DNA from: Streptomyces niveus
GTDB taxonomy: Bacteria > Actinomycetota > Actinomycetes > Streptomycetales > Streptomycetaceae
NCBI RefSeq assembly: GCF_002009175.1
Contig: NZ_CP018047.1
Location: 2,356,001 to 2,420,000, forward strand
Direction: 5' to 3'
DNA: 64,000 nucleotides
Both the position numbers and the translations under genes were made by a program. Of the stretch, positions 42,822 to 53,650 are shown piece by piece; the stretch's first letter is position 1, and every line of letters starts with the position of its first letter. The notes beneath the pieces are model-generated. The model searched no databases. It saw only the letters and a list, made by a program, of their open reading frames with translations, and was not told the origin of the DNA.

Positions 42822-44420
42822 TCACTTGGAGACGTTGACGCCGGCCGGGGCGTCGTCGCCCAGAAGCTTGCCGTCCGAGGTCTCGAACTGCTTCTTGAAG
42901 GCGGCGATGGCGTCGCTGATGGACTCAAGAGTGTCGTCCGACATCTTGGCGCCCTCGGCGATGCTGGTCAGCAGCTCCTTGCGCTCGCGGCGCAGGTGCT
43001 CCAGCAGTTCGCTCTCGAAGCGGCTGATGTCCTCGACCGGGACGTCGTCCATCTTGCCGGTGGTGCCGGCGTAGATGGAGACGACCTGCTCCTCGACCGG
43101 GTACGGCGCGTACTGCGGCTGCTTCAGCAGCTCGACCATGCGCGAACCACGCTGGAGCGATGCCTTCGACGCGGCGTCCAGGTCGGAACCGAAGGCGGCG
43201 AACGCCTCCAGCTCGCGGTACTGGGCGAGGTCCACGCGGAGACGACCCGACACCTGGCGCATGGCCTTGTGCTGGGCGGAGCCGCCGACTCGGGAGACCG
43301 AGATACCGACGTTCAGCGCGGGCCGCTGGCCGGCGTTGAACAGGTCGGACTCCAGGAAGCACTGGCCGTCGGTGATGGAGATGACGTTGGTCGGGATGAA
43401 CGCCGACACGTCGTTCGCCTTGGTCTCGACGATGGGCAGGCCCGTCATCGATCCGGCGCCCATGTCGTCGGAGAGCTTGGCGCAGCGCTCCAGCAGACGC
43501 GAGTGCAGGTAGAAGACGTCGCCCGGGTAGGCCTCGCGGCCCGGCGGACGGCGCAGCAGCAGGGAGACGGCGCGGTAGGCGTCGGCCTGCTTCGACAGGT
43601 CGTCGAAGATGATCAGGACGTGCTTGCCCTGGTACATCCAGTGCTGGCCGATGGCCGAACCGGTGTAGGGGGCCAGGTACTTGAAGCCCGCCGGGTCGGA
43701 CGCCGGGGCGGCGACGATCGTCGTGTACTCAAGAGCGCCGGCCTCTTCCAGCGCACCGCGTACGGACGCGATGGTGGAGCCCTTCTGGCCGATGGCGACG
43801 TAGATGCAGCGCACCTGCTTGTTCACGTCGCCCGAGCGCCAGTTGTCGCGCTGGTTGATGATGGTGTCGACGGCCAGGGCGGTCTTGCCGGTCTGGCGGT
43901 CGCCGATGATCAGCTGACGCTGGCCACGGCCGATCGGCACCATCGAGTCGACGGCCTTGTATCCGGTCTGCATCGGCTCGTGCACCGACTTACGGACCAT
44001 GACGCCGGGAGCCTGGAGCTCCAGGGCGCGGCGGCCGTCGGTCGCGATCTCGCCGAGACCGTCGATCGGGGCGCCGAGCGGGTCGACGACACGGCCGAGG
44101 TAGCCCTCGCCGACGCCGACGGAGAGCACCTCGCCGGTACGGGTGACCGGCTGTCCCTCCTCGATACCGCTGAACTCACCCAGGATGACAGCGCCGATCT
44201 CGCGCTCCTCCAGGTTCAGGGCGAGACCGAGGGTCCCGTCCTCGAACTTCAGCAGTTCGTTCGCCATGGCCGAGGGCAGACCCTCGACCTTCGCGATGCC
44301 GTCACCGGCAACGCTGACCGTCCCGACCTCCTCGCGCGAGGCCGCGTCCGGCTTGTACGACTGGACAAAGTTCTCCAGCGCATCCCGGATCTCCTCCGGC
44401 CGGATCGTGAGCTCCGCCAT
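42822..44420 (-). CDS. atpA: ATP synthase alpha subunit
   Basis: A 532-residue protein from ATG 44420 ([22 protein letters not shown]). The frame runs open upstream to 44564, but that part is intergenic. The nucleotide-binding loop is [15 protein letters not shown], followed by [14 protein letters not shown] and [18 protein letters not shown]. Non-catalytic F1 subunit, three copies per complex. Two short hairpins lie just upstream in the atpH-atpA gap. Confidence 0.98.
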   Translation of the reverse strand: MAELTIRPEEIRDALENFVQSYKPDAASREEVGTVSVAGDGIAKVEGLPSAMANELLKFEDGTLGLALNLEEREIGAVILGEFSGIEEGQPVTRTGEVLSVGVGEGYLGRVVDPLGAPIDGLGEIATDGRRALELQAPGVMVRKSVHEPMQTGYKAVDSMVPIGRGQRQLIIGDRQTGKTALAVDTIINQRDNWRSGDVNKQVRCIYVAIGQKGSTIASVRGALEEAGALEYTTIVAAPASDPAGFKYLAPYTGSAIGQHWMYQGKHVLIIFDDLSKQADAYRAVSLLLRRPPGREAYPGDVFYLHSRLLERCAKLSDDMGAGSMTGLPIVETKANDVSAFIPTNVISITDGQCFLESDLFNAGQRPALNVGISVSRVGGSAQHKAMRQVSGRLRVDLAQYRELEAFAAFGSDLDAASKASLQRGSRMVELLKQPQYAPYPVEEQVVSIYAGTTGKMDDVPVEDISRFESELLEHLRRERKELLTSIAEGAKMSDDTLESISDAIAAFKKQFETSDGKLLGDDAPAGVNVSK

Positions 44421-44465
44421 CTGGATTCCCTGCTCTCCTTGTTGGGCCCGAAGTTCTTTGGGGGT

Positions 44466-44519
44466 CTGGGGGCGACCCCCAGGAATCTTCTGCAATTTCT
44501 GCACGGCCCAACCGGGCCG
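44466..44519 (-). promoter_or_regulatory. Two small hairpins in the atpH-atpA gap
   Basis: CTGGGGG-CGA-CCCCCAG (44466-44482) and CGGCCC-AACC-GGGCCG (44504-44519) lie in the 161-bp gap between atpH and atpA. This is the longest gap from atpB to atpD. They may affect mRNA processing or the higher alpha/beta synthesis rate. Confidence 0.4.
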
Positions 44520-44581
44520 CAGTTCTTGATCTCTGGATATGTGTGTCTGTAATCCGGCTGTCACGTAACGGTGGCCGGCCT

Positions 44582-45397
44582 TCAGCCGGCGAGCCGCCGT
44601 GCCGCCTCGTCGAGACGCTCCGCGACCGTGCCGTTGACGACCTCGTCGCCGACGCGGACCGAGATCCCGCCGAGGACCGTGGGGTCCACGTCGAGGTTCA
44701 GATGCATCGGGTGGCCGTACAGCCTGGCCAGGGCCGCGCCGAGGCGCTGCTTCTGGCCTTCGGTGAGAGGCACCGCCGACGTGACGACCGCCACCATCCG
44801 CTCCCGGCGGGCCGCGGCGAGCCGGGAGAGGGTCTGGAGACCCGCTTCCAGGCTACGTCCTCGGGGCTGGGACACCAGGCGCACGACAAGTCGCTCGGTG
44901 CTCGGGTTGGCCCGGCCGCCGAGCAGGCTGCTCAGCAGCGCGGTCTTGGCCGAGGCGGTCGCCGACCGGTCGGTCAGCGCGGCCCGCAGGTCCGTGCTGG
45001 ACTCGACGATCCGGCCGAACCGGAACAGCTCGTCCTCGACGTCGTCGAGGCCGCCCGCGCGCTGCGCGGCGGTGAGCTCGGCGAGAGCCGCCAGCTCCTC
45101 CAACGCGTCGACCAGGTCACGCGGCTGCGACCAGCGGGACCGGACCATGCCGGTGATCAGATCGACACTCTCGCCGCCGACCTGACCGCCGAGCAGTCCG
45201 CCGGCCAGTTCGGCCCTGGACTCGCCGGAGCGCGCCGGGTCGGTCAGGACCCGGCGCAGCGACACCTCGCGGTGGAGCAGCGCCGTGACGGCGGTCAGCT
45301 CCTCCGCGAGCTTCGCCGCGTCGACCGACGTGCTGTCGGTCAGCGCGTCGAGACGCTCACGTGCGGCGGCCAGCGCCGCGCGGCTCGCACCGTTCAT
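44582..45397 (-). CDS. atpH: ATP synthase delta subunit
   Basis: A 271-residue protein ([21 protein letters not shown]), longer than the roughly 180 residues of many bacterial delta subunits, as usual for actinobacteria. The C-terminal motif ([40 protein letters not shown]) is clear. It links F1 to the peripheral stalk. The start overlaps the atpF stop by 4 bp. Confidence 0.95.
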   Translation of the reverse strand: MNGASRAALAAARERLDALTDSTSVDAAKLAEELTAVTALLHREVSLRRVLTDPARSGESRAELAGGLLGGQVGGESVDLITGMVRSRWSQPRDLVDALEELAALAELTAAQRAGGLDDVEDELFRFGRIVESSTDLRAALTDRSATASAKTALLSSLLGGRANPSTERLVVRLVSQPRGRSLEAGLQTLSRLAAARRERMVAVVTSAVPLTEGQKQRLGAALARLYGHPMHLNLDVDPTVLGGISVRVGDEVVNGTVAERLDEAARRLAG

Positions 45398-45948
45398 CGT
45401 GCCGCCTCGGCCTTCGAAGCGCCGTCCTCGAGCTCGTCGAGAAAGCGGTCGATGGTACGGCTCTGCCGGGCGCTGTCCTCGAGGGACTCCCCGACCAGCT
45501 TGCCGGCCAGGTCGGTGGCGAGCTTGCCGACGTCCTGGCGCAGTGCCGAGGCCGCGGCCTTGCGGTCCGCCTCGATCTGGGCGTGGCCGGCGGCGACGAT
45601 CTCTTCCCGCTGCCGCTGCCCCTCCGCCTTCATCTCCTGGATGATGGTGGCGCCCTGCTCGGTCGCCTCCTGGCGGAGACGAGCCGCCTCGTGACGCGCT
45701 TCGGCGAGCTGGGCCTTGTACTGCTCCAGGACGCTCTGCGCCTCGGTCTTGGCCTCTTCCGCCTTCTCGATGCCGCCCTCGATGGCCTCACGGCGCTCGT
45801 CCAGAACCTTGTTGATGTTCGGGAGGAGCTTCTTGGCGAGGAAGCCGAAGACGATGACGAAGGCGATCAGGCCGATGACGAGCTCGTCAAGGTGCGGGAT
45901 GAGCGGATTCTGAGGCTCCGCCGCTGCCGCAACATAGAGAGCGTTCAC
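45394..45948 (-). CDS. atpF: ATP synthase b subunit
   Basis: A 184-residue protein from GTG 45948, with GGAAGG 7 nt upstream. One N-terminal membrane segment (ELVIGLIAFVIVFGFLAKKLLP) is followed by a long helix that forms the peripheral stalk (NINKVLDERREAIEGGIEKAEEAKTEAQSVL). It dimerises and holds delta. Confidence 0.97.
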   Translation of the reverse strand: MNALYVAAAAEPQNPLIPHLDELVIGLIAFVIVFGFLAKKLLPNINKVLDERREAIEGGIEKAEEAKTEAQSVLEQYKAQLAEARHEAARLRQEATEQGATIIQEMKAEGQRQREEIVAAGHAQIEADRKAAASALRQDVGKLATDLAGKLVGESLEDSARQSRTIDRFLDELEDGASKAEAAR

Positions 45949-45989
45949 ATCAATGCCTTCCGTGAAAGGGGTAGGGCTGTCGGTCCGGC

Positions 45990-47136
<1,147 letters not shown>

Positions 47137-47361
47137 CGCGGGCTCCTTCAGCGTGGCGCATAGGTACGGCAACCTCGTTGTGTCGGCGCGGCATGAAGCC
47201 GCGGTTCGGCACTGGACTGGTGTGACAGATGTGGGGGCGGCTCTCAGGCATGGAGCCTCGCGATGGAACAGGCGTCAGCTCGGATGCCCGCGCCCGCAAT
47301 GCCGCAGTTGGAACCGGACGATAGCAGGAACCCGAACGGGCACTTATCCCGGCCCTACCCT

Positions 47362-47799
47362 TCACGCCGAGGACCCCGTCTTCTCCGGCTTTCCAGCCGT
47401 CGAGGACTCGGGTTCGACGTAAAGGATCTTGGCCTTCATGTACGCGCGGGCCTGCGCGGCGATCCAGACGAGGGTCGCCGCGAGCAGCGTGAACCCGAAG
47501 GCCTTCGGGTTGAACAGCGTGGTGTCCTTGAAGACCGCCAGGAAGACCAGCAGCAACAGCAACTGGGCGGTGTAGAGCATCAGCCCCATCGCCTGGAAGA
47601 GGTGCGGCAGTGACTTCGCGGTGCGCTGGAGGACGGTGAGACCGACACCCATGAAGAGGAGGACCACCACCACACCGACAGCGGCTCCCAGAGCACCCTT
47701 GCCACCGCTGACCACACCACTTACGGCGACGGCGATGACGCCGGCGGCCACGGTGGGTACGGCGGTGTTGAGGAGGATCCGGACGTCGTTGGTCGGCAT
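47362..47799 (-). CDS. atpI: ATP synthase-associated protein AtpI
   Basis: A 145-residue membrane protein with four hydrophobic segments (LLNTAVPTVAAGVIAVAVSGVV; LGAAVGVVVVLLFMGVG; YTAQLLLLLVFLAVF; AFGFTLLAATLVWIAAQ). It is first of the atp operon and likely aids c-ring assembly. A 225-bp gap separates it from atpB. Confidence 0.88.
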   Translation of the reverse strand: MPTNDVRILLNTAVPTVAAGVIAVAVSGVVSGGKGALGAAVGVVVVLLFMGVGLTVLQRTAKSLPHLFQAMGLMLYTAQLLLLLVFLAVFKDTTLFNPKAFGFTLLAATLVWIAAQARAYMKAKILYVEPESSTAGKPEKTGSSA

Positions 47800-47928
47800 G
47801 GCGGCAGCTCCGCTAGCTGGGTGGGGCAGATGGTGTCGTCATGGACGAGCGTAGGCCCGGTCCGAGAGTTGGATTCTCGGGCCAACGGACCGTCGCACTA
47901 CGGTCCTTCGGCTCTGGCGCCGGGTCTC

Positions 47929-47942
47929 GTGAACGGTATCAC
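47929..47942. promoter_or_regulatory. CRP-type site upstream of the atp operon
   Basis: GTGAACGGTATCAC (GTGA-N6-TCAC, symmetric half-sites) lies 130 bp upstream of the atpI ATG, in the 265-bp gap 47800-48064. On the coding strand it reads TGTGATACCGTTCACG. A further hairpin (CCGAGA/TCTCGG at 47862-47880) lies between it and the gene. Confidence 0.5.
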
Positions 47943-48064
47943 AAACTATTTGATGAGGTCTTTACCATGAACGTGTGCTGACCGTCACACATGAGGACGA
48001 ATCTGCGCGTGTGAGCCGGACAGGAATCTCTCTTGTCTGTTAATGGGCCGTGTTGAGGCAATTC

Positions 48065-49468
48065 TCAGTATGCCGAATCGGCCTTGCGTCGATCGGAGAG
48101 ACGAGATCGCGGCCCGATGGCGGTAGCACCGTTGACGCCCGCCGGGACCGGGGTCCGCTCGTCGGCCGTTACGTCGTCGACCGGACGGGACTCCTGAGGC
48201 ACCTGTGACCCGCCGCCCGGCCTGCTCTCCCCCGGCTCCTGGGCCTCCTGGGCGGACTCCGCCGACTCCGCACGGGTATCGCGCCGGCGGCGCCGGTAGC
48301 GGGGCGGCACGACGGCCTCGGCCCAGCGCGGGGCGCGCGGCGTGAAGCGGGGCAGCAGCAGGAGCAGCAGCCCCAGCGCGCTCAGCGCGACGACCGCGAG
48401 CACGATCCACATCGTGGACATCGTGGACGAGGAGTGGACCGAGTACAGGACCACACCGAAGGCGATCAGCGCCGACCAGAAGTACATGATCAGGACGGCC
48501 CTGCTGTGCGAGTGCCCGATCTCCAGCAGCCGGTGGTGGAGATGGCCGCGGTCTGCCGCGAACGGCGACTGGCCGTTCCACGTACGGCGCACGATCGCGA
48601 GGACGAGGTCGGCGACCGGGATCGCGATGATCGTCAACGGCAGCAGCAGCGGGATGAAGACCGGCAGCGCGGCGTGGGTCGCCTCACGCGTCGAACCGTC
48701 GGCGTAGATCTTCAGGGCGTCCGGGTCCACCTGGCCCGTGATGGAGATCGCGGCCGTCGCGAGCACCAGACCGATCAGCATCGATCCCGAGTCGCCCATG
48801 AAGATCCGGGCCGGATGCATGTTGTGCGGCAGGAAGCCGACACCCATGCCCATCAGGATCGCGGCGAAGAGGGTGGCGGGGGCCGCGGCCTCGATGCCGT
48901 ACCCGTACCAGATCCGGTACGCGTACAGGAAGAACGCCGCCGCGGCGATGCACACCATGCCGGAGGCCAGACCGTCGAGTCCGTCGACGAAGTTGACCGC
49001 GTTGATGGTGATCACGACGAGCGCGACGGTCAGGAGCGTGCCCTGCCAGGAGGTCAGCGCGACGGTGCCGACACCGGGCACCGGGATCCACAGGATCGTC
49101 AGACCCTGCATCACCATGACACCGGCGGCGATCATCTGGCCGCCGAGCTTGATCAGGGCGTCGATCTCGAACTTGTCGTCCAGGACGCCGATCAGCCAGA
49201 TCAGCGCGGCCCCGGAGAGCAGCGCGCGCGGCTCGTTCGACCGCTCGAAGACGCCGCCGAGATTCTGCAGGTTGCTGGCCACGAGCAGTCCGGCGCACAG
49301 GCCGAAGAACATGGCGATACCGCCGAGACGCGGTGTCGGTTCGCGGTGGACGTCTCGGGCGCGGATCGCGGGCATCGCGCCGATCGCGATGGCGAACTTC
49401 CGCACCGGACCGGTCAGTAGATAAGTCACCGCGGCCGTCACGCAGAGCGTCAGCAGGTAATCACGCAC
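48065..49468 (-). CDS. Polyprenyl-phosphate GlcNAc-1-phosphate transferase, WecA/TagO family
   Basis: About 467 residues from GTG 49468; the frame is open to 49507. About ten membrane segments, with the family motifs HREPTPRLGGIAMF, GVLDDKFEIDALIKLGGQ (DDxxE), NAVNFVDGLDGLASG and HNMHPARIFMGDSGSM. It starts assembly of a cell-wall polymer on undecaprenyl phosphate (teichoic-acid-type linkage unit). The C-terminal 100 residues are hydrophilic, Arg/Glu-rich and variable. Confidence 0.93.
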   Translation of the reverse strand: MRDYLLTLCVTAAVTYLLTGPVRKFAIAIGAMPAIRARDVHREPTPRLGGIAMFFGLCAGLLVASNLQNLGGVFERSNEPRALLSGAALIWLIGVLDDKFEIDALIKLGGQMIAAGVMVMQGLTILWIPVPGVGTVALTSWQGTLLTVALVVITINAVNFVDGLDGLASGMVCIAAAAFFLYAYRIWYGYGIEAAAPATLFAAILMGMGVGFLPHNMHPARIFMGDSGSMLIGLVLATAAISITGQVDPDALKIYADGSTREATHAALPVFIPLLLPLTIIAIPVADLVLAIVRRTWNGQSPFAADRGHLHHRLLEIGHSHSRAVLIMYFWSALIAFGVVLYSVHSSSTMSTMWIVLAVVALSALGLLLLLLPRFTPRAPRWAEAVVPPRYRRRRRDTRAESAESAQEAQEPGESRPGGGSQVPQESRPVDDVTADERTPVPAGVNGATAIGPRSRLSDRRKADSAY

Positions 49469-49675
49469 AGGCTGCCCCACAGGAATCGCCGGCCATCTGA
49501 GCCACACACACTAGCCCGCGACAGGACGACTGTTGGAATGCGCGTAGCCACATGGTCAAGGACATACACGGCGGCGCGATGGTTGCACAAATTCGTCTCA
49601 CCGTACGCACCGCCGGATTTCTCACGGTGCGTCGCCGCTGTTCAACGGTGTGCGAGCGGCGGATCGCCCGAAGGG

Positions 49676-50317
49676 TCAGTGCCGGGTGGGCACGCCCGTG
49701 AGCGCCGTCACCACCGGGTCGAGCGCCTGGTGGATCTCGTCGCCGATGGAGCGGAAGAACGTGATGGGCGCGCCGTACGGGTCGTAGACCTCGTCCGCCT
49801 CCGCGTTGGGGGCCAGCAGCCATCCGCGCAGCGCAGCGGCGGCACGCACCAGCGCACGGGCCCGCTCGACCACGCCCTCGTCGAGGGGGTCCGGTAGCGT
49901 CGCCGGGTCTATGGCCCGTACGAGACGGGTGAACTCCTTCAGCGTGAAGGTCCGCAGTCCCGCCGAGTGCCCCATCGAGATGACCTGTGCCCGGTGGTCA
50001 CGCGTCGCCGTGAGCACCAGGTCCGCGCGGATCACGTGCTCGTCCAGCAGCTCCCGTCCGACGAAGCCGGACGGGTCCGCGCCGAAATCCGCCAGGACGG
50101 CCTCCGCGTTGGCCTCCATCGAGGCCCCCTCGTGTCCCCAGGTGCCCGCGCTCTCCACGATGAGCCCGCCCGTGAGCCGTTCGCCGAGGCGGTCGCTCAG
50201 GGCATGGCGGTTCAGCCGCTCGGTGATGGGCGAGCGGCACACGTTGCCGGTACTGACGTGGAGGATGCGGAAGGTGTCGGGGAGTCCCGCTATGCCACGC
50301 CCCTCAGGGGCGGTCAA
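49676..50317 (-). CDS. LMW protein-tyrosine-phosphatase-like protein lacking the nucleophilic Cys
   Basis: A 213-residue protein with the LMW-PTP fold. The P-loop, normally CTGNxCRS, reads STGNVCRS: residue 22, the position of the catalytic Cys, is Ser, while Cys27, Arg28 and Ser29 remain. The general-acid loop (EVYDPYGAP) is present. The Cys-to-Ser change, read directly in the codon AGT at 50252-50254, should abolish normal phosphatase chemistry; such mutants usually still bind phosphotyrosine. It overlaps tsaC/sua5 by 4 bp. Confidence 0.85.
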   Translation of the reverse strand: MTAPEGRGIAGLPDTFRILHVSTGNVCRSPITERLNRHALSDRLGERLTGGLIVESAGTWGHEGASMEANAEAVLADFGADPSGFVGRELLDEHVIRADLVLTATRDHRAQVISMGHSAGLRTFTLKEFTRLVRAIDPATLPDPLDEGVVERARALVRAAAALRGWLLAPNAEADEVYDPYGAPITFFRSIGDEIHQALDPVVTALTGVPTRH

Positions 50318-50961
50318 TTGGCCACCTCGAGGTCGGGTACGACCTTGCGGAGCTCGTCGGCGTCCACGGCGCCCGCGCGCAGCAGGAGCGGGACCTTGCC
50401 CGTCACGTCCACGATCGAGGACGGCACGATGCCGGGCGTCTTCCCGCCGTCGAGATACACCGACACCGCGTCCGCCAGCATCTCCTGCGCCGCGTCACAG
50501 TCCTCCGGCGCGGGGTGTCCGGTCAGGTTCGCGCTGGAGACGGCCATCGGGCCGACCTCGGTCAGCAGCTCGATCGCGACGGGGTGCAGCGGCATCCGGA
50601 TCGCGACGGTGCCGCGGGTGTCGCCGAGGTCCCACTGGAGCGAGGGCTGGTGCTTGGCGACGAGCGTGAGCGCGCCCGGCCAGAAGGCGTCGACCAGCTC
50701 CCAGGCCTGCTCGGAGAAGTCCGTGACGAGGCCGTGCAGGGTGTTCGGGGAGCCGATGAGCACGGGCGTGGGCATGTTGCGGCCCCGGCCCTTGGCGTCG
50801 AGGAGATCGGCGACGGCCTCCGAGCTGAAGGCGTCGGCGCCGAGCCCGTAGACGGTGTCGGTGGGCAGGACGACGAGCTCGCCGCGGCGGACGGCGGACG
50901 CGGCTTCACGCAGACCGGTCGTGCGGTCGGTCGCGTCGTTGCAGTCGTATCGCCGTGCCAT
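50314..50961 (-). CDS. L-threonylcarbamoyladenylate synthase (Sua5/YciO/YrdC)
   Basis: A 215-residue protein with the signature VVLPTDTVYGLGADAFSSEAV, the KGRGRNMPTPVLIG loop, WPGALTLVAKHQP and VSSANLTGHPAPEDC. It makes threonylcarbamoyl-AMP for tRNA t6A synthesis. Shorter Sua5-type proteins lacking the C-terminal domain, like this one, are YrdC-like (TsaC). It lies between the LMW-PTP and prmC, as in many actinobacteria. Confidence 0.93.
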   Translation of the reverse strand: MARRYDCNDATDRTTGLREAASAVRRGELVVLPTDTVYGLGADAFSSEAVADLLDAKGRGRNMPTPVLIGSPNTLHGLVTDFSEQAWELVDAFWPGALTLVAKHQPSLQWDLGDTRGTVAIRMPLHPVAIELLTEVGPMAVSSANLTGHPAPEDCDAAQEMLADAVSVYLDGGKTPGIVPSSIVDVTGKVPLLLRAGAVDADELRKVVPDLEVAN

Positions 50962-51051
50962 CTAACGGCCCTCTCTCTTCTGTGTCTTGTGATGTGCTCG
51001 GTTCGGCTCCGGGGCGCTCTGTGCCCCTGGCGGTGTCGATGGGAGACCGTG

Positions 51052-51087
51052 CCCGGTCCGCCCGGTCCGCCCGGTCCGCTCGGTCCT
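51052..51087. repeat. 9-bp tandem repeats after prmC
   Basis: Three copies of CCCGGTCCG (51052-51060, 51061-51069, 51070-51078) and a degenerate fourth (CTCGGTCCT) immediately follow the prmC stop in the 125-bp gap to tsaC. This is a small minisatellite. Confidence 0.7.
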
Positions 51088-51992
51088 CACGGCATGGCCT
51101 TGCGCGCCGTCGCGAAACGCGGGCGCTTGTTCAGGTCCGGGTGGTCGGCCGCGTCCGCCCAGCCGGCCTCCTCGCTGAAGATCCACGGGACCTGTCCGCC
51201 CTGGGTGTCCGCGTGCTCGATGACGACGAGGCCGCCGGGCCGCAGCAGCCGGTGCGCGGTGCGTTCGATCCCGCGGATCGTGTCGAGGCCGTCCTCGCCC
51301 GAGAACAGCGCCATCTCCGGGTCGTGGTCGCGGGCCTCGGGCGCCACGTACTCCCACTCGGTGAGCGGGATGTACGGCGGGTTGGAGATGACCAGGTCGA
51401 CCTGGCCGTCGAAGTCCGGGAGGGCCGTCAGGGCGTCTCCGCGGTGCACGGTGACCCTGGACCCCTCGGCGTTCTTCCGCGTCCAGGTGAGGGCGTCCTC
51501 GGACAGCTCCACGGCGTGCACGCGCGAGCGCGGCACCTCCTGCGCCATCGCGAGCGCGATCGCGCCGGATCCCGAGCAGAGATCGACGATCAGCGGCTCG
51601 ACGACATCCATCGCGCGGACGGCGTCTATGGCCCAGCCGACGACGGACTCGGTCTCCGGCCGGGGCACGAACACCCCCGGCCCGACCTGGAGTTCCAGAT
51701 ACCGGAAGAACACCCGCCCGGTGATGTGCTGGAGCGGTTCGCGGGCCTCGCGGCGCGCGACGGTCTCCCAGTAGCGGGCGTCGAACTCCTCGTCCACGAC
51801 GCTGTGCAGCTCACCGCGCTTCACCCCGTGCACGAACGCGGCGAGCTCCTCCGCGTCGAACCGCGGCGACGGCACGCCCGCGTCGGCCAGCCGCTGGGTG
51901 GCCTGGGCGACCTCGGCGAGCAGCAGACTGCGGGGGGCGGGCCCACGGCGGAGCCGCTGAGGGTCGCTCGGCCCCCCGGAAGGTGTCTGCAC
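51087..51992 (-). CDS. prmC: Peptide chain release factor N5-glutamine methyltransferase
   Basis: A 301-residue protein with an N-terminal helical domain and a SAM-dependent methyltransferase. Motif I is IVDLCSGSGAIALAMAQEVP and the catalytic motif is NPPYIPLTEWEYV. It methylates the Gln of the GGQ motif in release factors, and prfA lies directly upstream, 90 bp away. Confidence 0.95.
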   Translation of the reverse strand: MQTPSGGPSDPQRLRRGPAPRSLLLAEVAQATQRLADAGVPSPRFDAEELAAFVHGVKRGELHSVVDEEFDARYWETVARREAREPLQHITGRVFFRYLELQVGPGVFVPRPETESVVGWAIDAVRAMDVVEPLIVDLCSGSGAIALAMAQEVPRSRVHAVELSEDALTWTRKNAEGSRVTVHRGDALTALPDFDGQVDLVISNPPYIPLTEWEYVAPEARDHDPEMALFSGEDGLDTIRGIERTAHRLLRPGGLVVIEHADTQGGQVPWIFSEEAGWADAADHPDLNKRPRFATARKAMP

Positions 51993-52082
51993 GCTGGTTC
52001 CTCCTGAGACGTAGAAGGGGACGGGTCGTGATCGGTAGGGAGTGACGCGGGTGCGCGGGGTGCGCGGGGTTACGAGGCAGGC

Positions 52083-53174
52083 TCAGGCGGCCGCGAGCTT
52101 CGCCGCCGAGTCGGCGTCGACGCATGCCTGGATCACTGCCGCCAGCTCACCGTCGAGCACCTGGTCCAAGTTGTACGCCTTGAAGCCGACCCGGTGGTCC
52201 GAGATGCGGTTTTCCGGGAAGTTGTACGTACGGATCTTCTCGGACCGGTCGACGGTACGCACCTGGCTGCGCCTGACGTCCGCCGCGTTCCTCTCCGCCT
52301 CCTCCTGTGCCGCGGCCAGGAGCCGCGAGCGCAGGATACGCATGGCCTGCTCCTTGTTCTGGAGCTGGCTCTTCTCGTTCTGGCAGGAAGCGACGACTCC
52401 GGTGGGCAGATGCGTGATCCGGACGGCGGAGTCCGTCGTGTTGACGGACTGGCCGCCGGGGCCCGACGAGCGGTAGACGTCGATACGCAGGTCGTTGGCG
52501 TGGATCTCCACATCGACCTCCTCCGCCTCGGGCGTCACGAGCACACCGGCCGCCGACGTGTGGATCCGGCCCTGCGACTCGGTGGAGGGCACCCGCTGTA
52601 CACGGTGCACCCCGCCCTCGTACTTGAGCCGCGCCCAGACGCCCTGTCCCGGCTCGGTGGCCCCGTTGCCGCCCTTGGTCTTCACGGCGACCTGGACGTC
52701 CTTGTAGCCGCCCAGCTCGGACTCGGTGGCGTCGATGATCTCGGTCTTCCAGCCGACGCGCTCGGCGTAGCGCAGATACATCCGCAGGAGGTCACCGGCG
52801 AACAGCGCGGACTCGTCGCCGCCCGCGCCCGCCTTGATCTCCAGGATGACGTCCTTGTCGTCGCTGGGGTCGCGGGGGACGAGCAGCAGCCGCAGCTTCT
52901 CGGTGAGTTCGCCGCGCTGCTTCTCCAGCACCTTGACCTCGGCGGCGAAGTCGCCGGCCGAGGGGTCGGTGGGGTCGGCGGCGAACTCACGGGCCGTCTC
53001 GATGTCGTCCCCGGTCTGCTTCCAGGAGCGGTACGTCCCGATGATCGGGGTCAGTTCGGCGTACCGCTTGTTGAGCTTGCGGGCGTGCGCCTGGTCCGCG
53101 TGGACCGACGGGTCGGCGAGCTTCTTCTCCAGGTCGGCGTGTTCGCCGACCAGTTCCTCGACCGCCTCGAACAT
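52083..53174 (-). CDS. prfA: Peptide chain release factor 1
   Basis: A 363-residue protein from ATG 53174 ([22 protein letters not shown]); upstream codons in the open frame are intergenic. Motifs: GGQ in [16 protein letters not shown], and the stop-recognition region near [20 protein letters not shown]. It terminates translation at UAA and UAG. The GGQ Gln is the substrate of PrmC encoded downstream. Confidence 0.97.
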   Translation of the reverse strand: MFEAVEELVGEHADLEKKLADPSVHADQAHARKLNKRYAELTPIIGTYRSWKQTGDDIETAREFAADPTDPSAGDFAAEVKVLEKQRGELTEKLRLLLVPRDPSDDKDVILEIKAGAGGDESALFAGDLLRMYLRYAERVGWKTEIIDATESELGGYKDVQVAVKTKGGNGATEPGQGVWARLKYEGGVHRVQRVPSTESQGRIHTSAAGVLVTPEAEEVDVEIHANDLRIDVYRSSGPGGQSVNTTDSAVRITHLPTGVVASCQNEKSQLQNKEQAMRILRSRLLAAAQEEAERNAADVRRSQVRTVDRSEKIRTYNFPENRISDHRVGFKAYNLDQVLDGELAAVIQACVDADSAAKLAAA

Positions 53175-53287
53175 TCGGGGGCTCCTGGGTTGCGTACGGA
53201 AGGCTTGAGCGAAGGTGCTGCGGGACGGCAAAGCGCCGGTCCCGGCGCCCCAGGGCAGGGGCACCGAGAACCGGCGCAGTTGGCTCG

Positions 53288-53515
53288 CTACTTGTTGGCG
53301 GAGCCGGCGGCAGCCTTGCCGAAGCGGGCCTCGAAGCGGGCCACACGGCCACCGGTGTCGAGGATCTTCTGCTTGCCCGTGTAGAACGGGTGGCACTCGG
53401 AGCAGATCTCGGCACGGACGGAGCCCGATTCGATCGTGCTGCGAGTGGTGAACGACGCACCGCAGGTACAGCTGACCTGGGTCTCGACGTACGTGGGGTG
53501 GATGTCGCGCTTCAA
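53288..53515 (-). CDS. rpmE: Ribosomal protein L31, zinc-binding form
   Basis: A 75-residue protein from TTG 53515, with GGAGA 5 nt upstream ([22 protein letters not shown]). It has the CxC and CSEC motifs of the zinc-containing form, plus the [20 protein letters not shown] end. It lies upstream of prfA, as in many actinobacteria. Confidence 0.95.
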   Translation of the reverse strand: MKRDIHPTYVETQVSCTCGASFTTRSTIESGSVRAEICSECHPFYTGKQKILDTGGRVARFEARFGKAAAGSANK

Positions 53516-53650
53516 GGTGTCTCCTAGGGAACATCCTCGCCAGGCGAGGAAGGCGCCGGGTCGCACGCGCGGATGCTCGTACGTGAACCGGGGCCGACGA
53601 TCCAGTCTGCCAGGACCGGCCGTATCTCCAAAACCGGGGTGGGTCCGGAT

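Noticed and set aside
53233..53277. GCGCCGGT...ACCGGCGC as the rpmE terminator
   Set aside because: The 8-bp arms are separated by a 29-nt loop; plausible but not strong enough to list.
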